This document shows positions 1-6,602 of a stretch of 8,023 nucleotides of DNA, one piece after another. The notes under the pieces are model-generated. The model ran no database searches and was not told where the DNA came from. It was given only the letters and a program-made list of their open reading frames with translations. Source of the stretch: Gammaproteobacteria bacterium (GTDB lineage Bacteria; Pseudomonadota; Gammaproteobacteria; Steroidobacterales; Steroidobacteraceae); NCBI GenBank assembly GCA_030043215.1, contig JASHYG010000064.1, forward strand, positions 1 to 8,023, written 5' to 3'. The position numbers and the translations under genes are program-made. Every line of letters begins with the position of its first letter. The stretch's first letter is position 1.

Positions 1-68
1 TCGGAGAGCCGGCACCCGCAGGAGGGAGCGTGCCTTCGGGCCCGATCGCTCCGGGAGGACGACGATGA
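1..68 (+). CDS. C-terminal end of an upstream gene (partial)
   Basis: Frame 3 is open from the window edge to a TGA at 66-68. That stop overlaps the ATG of virB9 in an ATGA arrangement, the same type of junction seen between virB9 and virB10. The visible tail is rich in Gly, Pro and Ala and ends GPIAPGGRR. This suits a flexible C-terminal tail and carries no diagnostic motif. In VirB-type clusters the gene before virB9 is usually virB8, sometimes virB6 or virB7, so one of these is a reasonable guess from context only. Frames 1 and 2 are also open across this stretch, so the call rests on the coupling geometry. Confidence 0.45.
   Translation, partial: GEPAPAGGSVPSGPIAPGGRR
53..58 (+). promoter_or_regulatory. 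ribosome binding site of virB9
   Basis: GGGAGG lies six bases before the ATG at 65. It is a strong Shine-Dalgarno match and supports that start, even though the upstream gene's stop codon overlaps it. Confidence 0.6.
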
Positions 69-901
69 GAGCGGAACGGCACACTCGGAGGATTCGCGCT
101 GCGTCCTTGGGCCTGATCGCCCTCGCATCGTGGCACGCACTCACGTGTCGCGCGGAGGTCTATCCGACGCGCGGCCGCGGCGATGCTCGAATCCGGACGG
201 CGGTCTACGAGGCGGACGAGGTCTACCGGCTCCACGGGTTCGTCGGATTCCAGATCGACCTGGAGTTCGAGACTGGCGAGTCCTTCGTCGGACTCGCAGC
301 CGGAGACATCGAGGCGCTGTCATTCGTGGCCCAGGGCAACCACCTGTTCTTGAAGCCGCGCGTGGCGTCGGTGGGCACCAATCTCACCATCCTGACCACT
401 CGCCGCCAGTATCGATTCTATTACACGGCAACTGCGGCGCGGCCGGATCAGAAAGACCCGGATCTCCTGTATGCGCTGAGATTCGAGTACCCCGCCGACT
501 CGCCGTCGAGGACGGAGGCCACGCGGCGGGCGATCGCACGGCGGCTCGACACCGCCTCGGCCGTCCGTCCGCAGAATCGCAATTACTGGTACTGCGGCGA
601 TCCGGCGCTCCGGCCCGTGGAGGCCTCGGACGACGGCGTGCACACGCGCTTGCGCTTCGGCGCTCAGGCGGAGCTGCCGGCGATTTTCGTGCGCAACGGT
701 GACGGGAGCGAATCGCTTCTCAACTTCGACATCGAGGCGGGCGTGGTGGTCATCCAGCGTATCGCGCGCCAGTTCGTCCTGCGGCGCGGCGCGCTCGCCG
801 GCTGCATCATCAACCAAGGATACACGGGGTCGGGCGAGCGCCTGGATTCCGGTACGGTATCCCCGGACGTGGAGCGCGTGCGCAAGGGAGGAGGGCCGTG
901 A
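65..901 (+). CDS. virB9: VirB9/TrbG/CagX family T4SS outer-membrane core protein
   Basis: VirB9 proteins form the outer ring of the T4SS core complex with VirB7 and VirB10, in the periplasm and outer membrane. The 278-residue length is normal for the family. Residues 1-30 form a signal peptide: an Arg-rich start, the hydrophobic stretch ASLGLIALAS, and likely cleavage after CRA before EVYP. The N-terminal beta domain covers about residues 37-135 and contains the typical pattern RIRTAVYEADEVYRL, then NHLFLKP and TNLTILTTRRQYRF. The C-terminal domain covers about 170-255, with NYWYCGD, DDG, LPAIF, and QFVLRRG ahead of a short tail. ATG is preceded by a good ribosome site. The start overlaps the stop of the upstream gene, and the stop overlaps the GTG of virB10 (GTGA). 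No close lipobox is visible, so the lipoprotein VirB7 should be sought upstream. Confidence 0.93.
   Translation: MRAERHTRRIRAASLGLIALASWHALTCRAEVYPTRGRGDARIRTAVYEADEVYRLHGFVGFQIDLEFETGESFVGLAAGDIEALSFVAQGNHLFLKPRVASVGTNLTILTTRRQYRFYYTATAARPDQKDPDLLYALRFEYPADSPSRTEATRRAIARRLDTASAVRPQNRNYWYCGDPALRPVEASDDGVHTRLRFGAQAELPAIFVRNGDGSESLLNFDIEAGVVVIQRIARQFVLRRGALAGCIINQGYTGSGERLDSGTVSPDVERVRKGGGP
885..895 (+). promoter_or_regulatory. ribosome binding site of virB10
   Basis: The purine run AGGGAGGAGGG lies inside the end of virB9, two bases before the GTG at 898, with its GGAGG core about seven bases away. It supports the GTG start in the GTGA overlap. Confidence 0.6.
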
Positions 902-2283
902 GCGGGGAGCGGGAGCCAGGCGCTGGATCGCCTCGACCGAGGACCGACGGGCGTCCGGCGGTCGCGGGCGAGCGGAGCACTGCGGCGGCCCACAGAGTCC
1001 GCTCACTGGAAGCGCGCGTGAGCAATCTCATGGCGCTCGGATTGATGTGCGCGCTCGGGCTCGCGCTGCTCGTGTGGTACTACAGTGCGGCGCTGAGGAG
1101 ACCGGCCCGCGCTGCTCAGAGTGCCCGGTCGGTCGCGATGAATCAGGCGCAGACAGAGATGCCTCTTCCGCCGCTCGGATCCATCCCAATCGAAGGACCC
1201 CCGATCATCGGTGGCTCGCAGCCGAATGGGCCACCTCTATCCGCGCCCTCCGTGCAGGGCGCGACTCGACAGGAGTTGCCCGGGAGCGTGATGTCCGTGG
1301 AGCCGGAGCCACAGCCACAGCCTCAACAGCAGCAGCTTCCGCTCACGACACTCCCGATACTGACGGGGCCGGCGCATCCGATCCCCTACACTTTGATGGG
1401 TATCCCTTCGTACGGCTCGAGCGCTCCCGCTCCGCATACCTCCGAAGGCGCTGCCATACCGGAGACACGCCAGAGTGCCTTCGACCGCCGCCTTTCGGGC
1501 CCTGTCTTCGCCAAGCAGTCGGACGCATCCGGCTCGCCAGCTCCGCCAGCCGACGTGGCCGGTCCGCCTGCCGTCTCCGGTCCGCCACCCTCGGCGCCCA
1601 ACTCCGCATTGGCGTCCACCACTGCGTCGGGGTCGGGCGACGCATCGCGGTCAGACAGTCTCGCAGAGCTTCTCGTTCCGTCCTCCACACCCGCGGCGCT
1701 CGCCCGAGTGCTTCCCACGCGGAGCCTGCTGCTCCCCAAGGGCGCGTTCATCGACTGTACGCTCGAGACGGCGATCGACTCGACGCTTCCGGGCATGACG
1801 ACCTGCATTACTGCGACCGACACGTTCGGTGCAGATGGAAAGGTCGTACTCCTCGAGCGTGGGTCGAAGCTGATCGGTGAGACGCGCGGCGAGGTGCAGC
1901 AGGGCAGCGCGCGGGTGTTCGTGCTATGGACGGAGGCGCGCACGCCGACCGGCGTCGTGATACCCCTCGCATCGCCGGGCACCGACGAGCTGGGACGCTC
2001 CGGGCTTGCCGGCGAGGTCAACCGGCACTTCTGGGAGCGTTTTGGGGCGGCCATTCTCGTCTCGATCATCAATGCCGGCGCGGAGACGGCGGTACAGTCG
2101 GGGCACGGCACGGTCATCTACGATCCGACCGCAACTCAGGACGTGACGAGCGAGGTGCTGAAGGACACGCTGCACATCCCCCCGACCGTCATCAAAAACC
2201 AGGGCGATCGGATCCAGGTGCTCCTGGCGCGCGACCTCGATTTCCGCTCCGTGTATGAGCTACGCGCAGCGGCCGAGCGGTAG
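898..2283 (+). CDS. virB10: VirB10/TrbI family T4SS core protein
   Basis: VirB10 spans inner and outer membranes and couples ATPase activity to opening of the channel. The 461-residue product has a short cytoplasmic N-terminus and one transmembrane segment at about residues 44-61 (LMALGLMCALGLALLVWY). A long Pro/Gly/Ser/Gln-rich periplasmic linker follows at about 75-260, including a compact Pro-Gln tract near 136-146. The conserved TrbI domain is at about 263-455. Its signatures include LLLPKGAFIDCTLETAI, STLPGMTTCI, LLERGSKLIGE, ARVFVLWTEARTPTGVVIPL and SPGTDELGRSGLAGEV. The segment that forms the outer-membrane antenna in relatives lies at about 374-397. The GTG start overlaps the virB9 stop and is preceded by a strong AGGGAGGAGGG site at 885-895. 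The 3' end overlaps virB11 by 29 bases. Confidence 0.94.
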   Translation: MSGEREPGAGSPRPRTDGRPAVAGERSTAAAHRVRSLEARVSNLMALGLMCALGLALLVWYYSAALRRPARAAQSARSVAMNQAQTEMPLPPLGSIPIEGPPIIGGSQPNGPPLSAPSVQGATRQELPGSVMSVEPEPQPQPQQQQLPLTTLPILTGPAHPIPYTLMGIPSYGSSAPAPHTSEGAAIPETRQSAFDRRLSGPVFAKQSDASGSPAPPADVAGPPAVSGPPPSAPNSALASTTASGSGDASRSDSLAELLVPSSTPAALARVLPTRSLLLPKGAFIDCTLETAIDSTLPGMTTCITATDTFGADGKVVLLERGSKLIGETRGEVQQGSARVFVLWTEARTPTGVVIPLASPGTDELGRSGLAGEVNRHFWERFGAAILVSIINAGAETAVQSGHGTVIYDPTATQDVTSEVLKDTLHIPPTVIKNQGDRIQVLLARDLDFRSVYELRAAAER

Positions 2284-3316
2284 CGTTCCGGCCGGGGCCC
2301 ACCGTGCCGGCGACACGTCCTCTCTCGAGCTGACTTTGCGGCCGTTGCAGCCGCTGCTCGCCGATCGCGAGGTGACGGAGCTGTGCATCAATGGGCCGGG
2401 TGAGGCCTTCCTTGAGACGCGGGCGGGCTGGAAGCGCGTGCCGCTCGAGTTCGCGGACTTCGACTGGTGCTTGCGCCTCGCGAAACTGGTCGCGAACTCC
2501 AGTCACCAGCGCATCGACGAGCAGGCGCCGCTGCTCTCGGCATCCCTTCCGGGCGGCGAGCGCATCCAGCTCGTGATACCCCCGGCCACGCCGAGCCGAA
2601 CGGTCGCCGTCACGATTCGGCGTCCGTCGGCGGAGCTCTGGTCCCTCGAGGACCTCGCGCTGCGCGGCATCTTCCGGGCGACTCGGCGCGCGAGCGGTGC
2701 GCTCGATGAGGTGGAGACGGAGCTGCTGCGGCTGCTCGAGGCCCGCGAATACGAGCGGTTCATGCGCCTCGCCGTCCACAGCCGCAAGAACATCTTGGTC
2801 TCCGGTCCCACGGGCTCGGGCAAGACGACGTGGACCAAGGCGCTCATCCGGGAGATTGCGCCCGATGAGCGGCTCATCACGATCGAGGACGCCCGTGAGC
2901 TCGTTCTCGACCGACATCCGAACCACGTTCGGCTCTTCTACAGCAAGGACGATCAGGGTCTCGCGCGGGTGACGCCGAAGCAACTGCTCGAGTGCTGCCT
3001 GCGCATGAAGCCCGACCGGGTGCTGCTCGCCGAGCTGCGATCGGAGGAGGCCTTCGACTACCTCCGCAACGTCAACTCGGGGCATCCGGGCTCCATCACG
3101 AGCGTGCACGCAGCCTCGGCGGAGCTGGCCTTCGAGCAGCTGGTGCTGCTCGTCAAGCAAAGCCGCGCAGGCTCCGAGCTCGCACGGCGCGACATCAAGA
3201 GCCTGCTCTACATGCTCATCGACATCGTGATCCAGTTCGGCGTCGAGTGTCACGAGCGCTTCATCAAAGAGATCTGGTACCAGCCGGAGCGCAAGCGCCG
3301 GAGCACGAGCCGCTGA
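2255..3316 (+). CDS. virB11: VirB11 family traffic ATPase
   Basis: VirB11 forms a hexameric ATPase on the cytoplasmic side of the inner membrane and powers pilus assembly and substrate transfer. The 353-residue product has the family N-terminal domain, with the pattern LRPLQPLLADREVTELCINGPGE near residues 28-50. The motor domain follows in order: Walker A GPTGSGKTT at 184-192, the Asp box TIEDARELVL at 209-218, Walker B RVLLAELR at 255-262, and the His box GHPGSITSVHAAS at 276-288. All key residues look intact. The ATG at 2255 is the only usable start before the conserved N-terminus and lies 29 bases inside virB10, with no clear ribosome site. Expression therefore probably depends on coupling to virB10 translation. 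The C-terminus is short and basic (KRRSTSR). A hairpin begins at the stop codon. Confidence 0.95.
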   Translation: MSYAQRPSGSVPAGAHRAGDTSSLELTLRPLQPLLADREVTELCINGPGEAFLETRAGWKRVPLEFADFDWCLRLAKLVANSSHQRIDEQAPLLSASLPGGERIQLVIPPATPSRTVAVTIRRPSAELWSLEDLALRGIFRATRRASGALDEVETELLRLLEAREYERFMRLAVHSRKNILVSGPTGSGKTTWTKALIREIAPDERLITIEDARELVLDRHPNHVRLFYSKDDQGLARVTPKQLLECCLRMKPDRVLLAELRSEEAFDYLRNVNSGHPGSITSVHAASAELAFEQLVLLVKQSRAGSELARRDIKSLLYMLIDIVIQFGVECHERFIKEIWYQPERKRRSTSR

Positions 3317-3336
3317 CAGCGCCGGACATGCGCTGT
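3316..3336 (+). repeat. inverted repeat (7-bp stem) at the virB11 stop
   Basis: ACAGCGC at 3316-3322 pairs perfectly with GCGCTGT at 3330-3336 around a 7-base loop. It sits on the last base of the virB11 stop codon, where a terminator would be expected, but no T tract follows. It may be an attenuating or RNA-stabilising hairpin, or part of a structured transfer origin. A smaller hairpin, CGCG-ATTT-CGCG, lies just after it, near 3346-3357. Confidence 0.5.
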
Positions 3337-3408
3337 GCCGGAAGCGCGATTTCGCGGCGCTGCGGACGCCGTTACCGCCCGTAGACGCTGAACGCGAGCA
3401 GAACGTTG

Positions 3409-3439
3409 CCTCCGACCGCAAGTGCCGCGCGTCCGGAGG
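3409..3439. repeat. inverted repeat CCTCCG/CGGAGG
   Basis: CCTCCG at 3409-3414 and CGGAGG at 3434-3439 form a perfect 6-bp inverted repeat, with a 19-base spacer containing GCAAGTGCCGCGC. On its own a repeat this short can occur by chance in GC-rich DNA. It is listed because it belongs to a cluster of inverted repeats in the only sizeable non-coding gap inside the transfer operon. Confidence 0.35.
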
Positions 3440-3481
3440 AGCTACCACCGCGATTCGGCTCATTTCTGCGTAAACACGCCA

Positions 3482-3528
3482 GATTTCACTGCGGACGTGA
3501 ATCGGTGTGTTTGAGATAGTTGCGCCCT
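3482..3528 (+). other. candidate origin of transfer (oriT) with stem-loop and nic-like core
   Basis: GATTTCAC at 3482-3489 and GTGAATC at 3497-3503 form a 7-bp stem with one bulged T around a 7-base loop. TGCGCCCT follows at 3521-3528, within GATAGTTGCGCCCT. RSF1010-type (MOBQ) origins have an inverted repeat followed by a nic region that I recall as TAAGTGCGCCCT, so the 8-base core is identical. The gap of 17 bases between the stem and TGCGCCCT is longer than in RSF1010, where the repeat almost touches the nic region. Supporting context is that this is the only non-coding gap in the cluster and a MOBQ-type relaxase is encoded downstream. The assignment is inference from pattern and position. 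Confidence 0.4.
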
Positions 3529-3553
3529 GCATCCGACCGGGGCGCGACTCGAG

Positions 3554-4045
3554 ATGGAAGATGCGGTGACACGAACAGGCTCGCCGTCGGAGGTGCCGTC
3601 GCAGCATGGAGAGCTCCAGGCGGCAATCGAGCGGCTCGGTGTGCTCGTCGAGGATCTCGAGCGAGTCGTGCGGCAGGAGATCCGCAGCGCATTCGTCGAG
3701 GAGTTCCAGATGCTCGGCGCGGCGAGTCAGCGCGCCGCGGAGGCCCTGCATGGCGTACGCCGCGCCGCAAGCATGCGTATCGCAGCGTGGGCCGTCGCGC
3801 TCAGCGTTGCGTGCTCCGCGATTCCCGTGGTGGTCTCCTGGGCCGTGATTCCCTCGCGCGCTGCGCTGGCGCAGATGCGCCGGGAGCGAGATGAGCTTGC
3901 GGCGAGCGTCGACCGCTTGCAGCTGCAGGGCGGCAAGATCGACCTCCAGCGTTGCGGCGTAGAGCGCCGGCTCTGCGTTCGCATCGAGCGCTCGGCTCCG
4001 GCCTACGGACCGCAAGCGGACTACCTCGTGGTGAAGGGCTACTGA
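3554..4045 (+). CDS. predicted single-pass membrane protein with helical flanks, T4SS/relaxosome-associated, function unknown
   Basis: I do not recognise a named family for this 163-residue protein. The first 75 residues are charged and heptad-like (AAIERLGVLVEDLERVVRQEI), which suggests a coiled coil. A hydrophobic segment at about 76-98 (IAAWAVALSVACSAIPVVVSWAVI) is a probable transmembrane helix. A second charged helical stretch follows (LAQMRRERDELAASVDRLQLQ). The C-terminus is a compact motif with QRCGVERRLCVRIE and YLVVKGY. The layout and the place directly before the coupling protein and relaxase suggest an accessory that links the relaxosome or coupling protein to the membrane, but this is inference. 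ATG at 3554 has no convincing ribosome site; a GTG at 3566 is a possible alternative. The stop at 4043-4045 is one base before the coupling-protein start, which argues for co-expression. Confidence 0.75.
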   Translation: MEDAVTRTGSPSEVPSQHGELQAAIERLGVLVEDLERVVRQEIRSAFVEEFQMLGAASQRAAEALHGVRRAASMRIAAWAVALSVACSAIPVVVSWAVIPSRAALAQMRRERDELAASVDRLQLQGGKIDLQRCGVERRLCVRIERSAPAYGPQADYLVVKGY

Positions 4046-4046
4046 G

Positions 4047-5474
4047 TTGCCCGCGCTCGAGGCACTGCCGGCGTGGAGTCCGATGTGGCTTGCGGTGTCC
4101 GCGGTTTTCCCCCTGTTGATGGTGGCCGCAAGAGTGCTTCTGCGCCGGCTCGTACCTCGAGAGGAGGCGCACCGGCGCGGAGCGATCGTGCGGACGCGGC
4201 GTTTGACGGGGCGTCGGACGAGGCGCCTGGGGCAGGGGTCATGCGCCGCGCCGTTGAAGCTCGGCGGCGTCGCGCTTCGTCCGGAGGACGAGACCAGGCA
4301 CTTCAAGCTCATCGGCACGACCGGCACGGGCAAGACGACGGCCATCCGCGAGTTGCTTCGCGGCGCGCTCGGCCGGGGGGATCGCGCGGTCATCACCGAC
4401 CCGGACGGGGCCTATCTCGCTCGCTTTCACGACCAGTACCGGGGTGACGTCATTCTCAATCCCTTCGAGCGGCGCTCCGCGAAATGGGATCCCTTCTCCG
4501 AAGCGCGTGCTCCATCCGATTACGAGGAGCTGGCGCGCGGGCTGATTCCACAGAGCGAGGACGCTTCGGCAAGAGAGTGGAGAGGCTATGCGCGGACCTT
4601 CGTGTCCGCCGTGGTGCGGCGATGCGGCGAGCTGGGCCGGCTCGACGTTGCCGAGCTCTGGCGTCTGCTCGCCATCGCCGGCGGCGACGAAGTGCGGCAG
4701 ATCGTGGCAGGCACTCCGGCGCAGCCGTTTCTCGATCCAGACAACGCGAGGATGTTCGGCTCGATCCGGTCGGTCGCCGTGTCGGCGATCGCCGCCCTGG
4801 AGCACATCCAGTCGCAGCGCGCCGCCGCGTTCTCCGTACGAGCCTGGATCGCCGGCGGCCGGGGCGTTCTGTTCATTCCCTATCGTGCCAGCCAGGTGTC
4901 GGCATTGCGCTCGATCATTGCCACGTGGATGAGGCTTGCCATCTTCGAGGCCATGAGCCAGCCGGAGGATGAGTGCCACCGTCTCTGGTTCGTCGCGGAC
5001 GAGCTGGACGCGCTCGGTGCCATCGATGGGCTGAAGGACGCTCTGGCGCGACTGCGCAAATTCGGTGGCCGGTGCGTCTTGGGCTTTCAATCAATTGCGC
5101 AGGTGTCGACCACCTACGGGATCGGGGACGCACAGACAATCGTCGAGAACTGCGCCAATACGCTCATTCTCCGCTGTTCGGGTAGTGAGAATGGAGGCAC
5201 CTCGTACTTCGCCTCGCGCCTGATCGGCGACCGTGAGGTCGTCCGGCGGCAGACTTCCCGCGGCCGTGACCGTGGTGTGCTGCTCTCTGCCAGCGGCCTG
5301 CGCCGCTCCACGCAGGTGAGCGAGCAGCTCGCGACGGAGGCCGCCGTCATGCCCTCGGAGGTGGAGCAGCTGCCGGACCTGGCGGGATATCTGAAGACCG
5401 CCTCCTCGCCCCGCTGGGTAAGAATTCACCTGGCGCCGGACCGCGGCCCGTGGCGATCCTCTACCTCGGGATGA
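4047..5474 (+). CDS. traD: TrwB/TraD-like type IV coupling protein (T4CP)
   Basis: Coupling proteins are inner-membrane hexameric ATPases that bring the relaxase-DNA complex to the T4SS channel. This 475-residue protein follows the TrwB layout: Walker A GTTGTGKTT at 90-98, VITDPDGAYLARFHD near 114-129, VILNPFERRSAKWDPFSE near 135-151, Walker B LWFVADELDALG at 313-324, and RKFGGRCVLGFQSIAQ near 337-352. The C-terminal LPDLAGYL pattern also matches TrwB. Only one hydrophobic segment is visible at the N-terminus (about 13-33), whereas related proteins often have two, so the membrane anchor is reduced. The start is TTG at 4047, one base after the previous stop, with AAGGG upstream. An in-frame ATG at 4083, preceded by GGAGT, is an alternative that would still keep the membrane helix. 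The end overlaps the relaxase by 25 bases. Confidence 0.92.
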   Translation: MPALEALPAWSPMWLAVSAVFPLLMVAARVLLRRLVPREEAHRRGAIVRTRRLTGRRTRRLGQGSCAAPLKLGGVALRPEDETRHFKLIGTTGTGKTTAIRELLRGALGRGDRAVITDPDGAYLARFHDQYRGDVILNPFERRSAKWDPFSEARAPSDYEELARGLIPQSEDASAREWRGYARTFVSAVVRRCGELGRLDVAELWRLLAIAGGDEVRQIVAGTPAQPFLDPDNARMFGSIRSVAVSAIAALEHIQSQRAAAFSVRAWIAGGRGVLFIPYRASQVSALRSIIATWMRLAIFEAMSQPEDECHRLWFVADELDALGAIDGLKDALARLRKFGGRCVLGFQSIAQVSTTYGIGDAQTIVENCANTLILRCSGSENGGTSYFASRLIGDREVVRRQTSRGRDRGVLLSASGLRRSTQVSEQLATEAAVMPSEVEQLPDLAGYLKTASSPRWVRIHLAPDRGPWRSSTSG

Positions 5475-6586
5475 AGTCCTTCGGCCGCGCCCGCGGCAAG
5501 GGCGGCAGCCGGGCGACGAGCGGAGCTGCCTACCGAGCGGGTGAGCGCATCCGGGACGAGCGCAGCGGTGCTGTTTATGATCACCGGCGCCGTCAGGATG
5601 TGATGTACAAGGAGATCGTCCTGCCAGCCCGGCTTGCCGCGGCGGGGCCGGCGCTCGACTGGGCACGTAATCGCTCGGTGCTGTGGAACGCCGCCGAGAT
5701 CGCGGAACGAAGCGCGAACGCCCGGGTCGCGCGCGAGTTCACCATTGCGCTGCCCCACGAGCTTGCGCCGGAGCGGCGGACGGTCCTCGCGCGGAGGTTC
5801 GCGCAGGAGATCTCCGACCGCTACGGGAGCGCCGTCGATGTCGCGATCCACGCACCCCGTGGGGATCCGCGAAACTTTCACGCACATCTGTTCACCACCA
5901 CCCGCGAGATCACGCCGCAGGGCCTTGGGCCAAAGACCACGCTCGAGCTGTCGGGCACAGAGCGGCATCGCCGCGGCCTCGCCCGATGGGCCGAGGAGTT
6001 GACGTCCATTCGCGAGCGCTGGGTCACGCTGGCGAACGAGGCGCTGAGGGAGGCGCACATCGAGGCACGCATCACCCCGCCCAGTCGTGCGGAAGCGCTG
6101 CAGCGCGCATCGGAGCCGCGGCTACCGCTCGCGATCTACCACATGGAGCGGCGCGGCGTGCACAGCTTTGTGGCAGACCGGATCCGCGAGAGACATCGCG
6201 CCGCGAGGGCTGATCTGCAGCGTGTGCAGCAGATTAGCTTTTCACAGGCGGCTCCCCGCGGAGCTCGCGAAGCTTCGACGCTCCGGTCGGAAGACCTCGC
6301 GAGCGAGTCGGCGCGCAAATGGGCGGCAGACCGCCGCGCGGGGCGATGGGGGCCCGAGAAGTCACTCGAGGAGGTGGGGCATGAATCCGCTCGACAGTGG
6401 CTTGCCTACCGCCAAGCGCTGCTCCGGGAGGGGCGGCACGATCCCTCCCAGCCAGAGTCCGCTCGCAAAGGGACCGAATACCACCAATCAGGCCAGGGAA
6501 CTGGGGTCGGTCGGTCGCACGATGAGCCGGTCCGCGAAAACGTGCACGGTCACGGTCACGGTCACGACTTCGACCTCGGTCTGTAG
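5450..6586 (+). CDS. mobA: MobA/MobL family (MOBQ-type) relaxase
   Basis: The protein is predicted to nick oriT and lead the transferred strand. The 378 residues begin MAILYLGMKSFGR. Tyr28, in the context SGAAYRAGERI, aligns by position with the catalytic Tyr25 of RSF1010 MobA. REFTIALPHEL near 95-105 matches the family pattern KEVEFALPVEL. His134, His144 and His146 (VAIHAPRG then NFHAHLFTTTR) form the metal-binding histidine motif. Residues after about 230 are not part of the catalytic core and contain ESAR-type repeats and a His-Gly tail. No helicase or primase domain is present, so it is a compact relaxase. The GTG start at 5450 lies inside the coupling gene and has no clear ribosome site, so it probably relies on coupled translation. 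Its stop is 16 bases before the next start. Confidence 0.9.
   Translation: MAILYLGMKSFGRARGKGGSRATSGAAYRAGERIRDERSGAVYDHRRRQDVMYKEIVLPARLAAAGPALDWARNRSVLWNAAEIAERSANARVAREFTIALPHELAPERRTVLARRFAQEISDRYGSAVDVAIHAPRGDPRNFHAHLFTTTREITPQGLGPKTTLELSGTERHRRGLARWAEELTSIRERWVTLANEALREAHIEARITPPSRAEALQRASEPRLPLAIYHMERRGVHSFVADRIRERHRAARADLQRVQQISFSQAAPRGAREASTLRSEDLASESARKWAADRRAGRWGPEKSLEEVGHESARQWLAYRQALLREGRHDPSQPESARKGTEYHQSGQGTGVGRSHDEPVRENVHGHGHGHDFDLGL
6545..6565 (+). repeat. tandem CACGGT hexamer repeat (His-Gly)
   Basis: Three and a half copies of CACGGT run in frame in the last codons of the relaxase gene and encode HGHGHGH, followed by DFDLGL. The repeat is perfect at DNA level, so it may vary in copy number by slippage. 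The function is unknown. A metal-binding tail is possible, and so is a recent neutral expansion. Confidence 0.7.
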
Positions 6587-6602
6587 CGGGCGGGTGGGGC
6601 TC

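Noticed and set aside
1310..1337. Pro/Gln-rich repeat tract in virB10 as an unusual insertion
   Set aside because: Proline-rich linkers after the membrane helix are normal in VirB10 proteins.
699..1880. Plus-strand 393-codon frame across the virB9 end and virB10
   Set aside because: It is a shadow in another frame of recognisable VirB9 and VirB10 domains, with an Arg/Ser-rich composition and no ribosome site.
2192..4396. Very long minus-strand open frame (734 codons) across virB11, the gap and the coupling gene
   Set aside because: It is antisense to three well-supported genes, has low-complexity Arg/Ala/Leu-rich content and no family motif. Long antisense frames are expected in GC-rich DNA.
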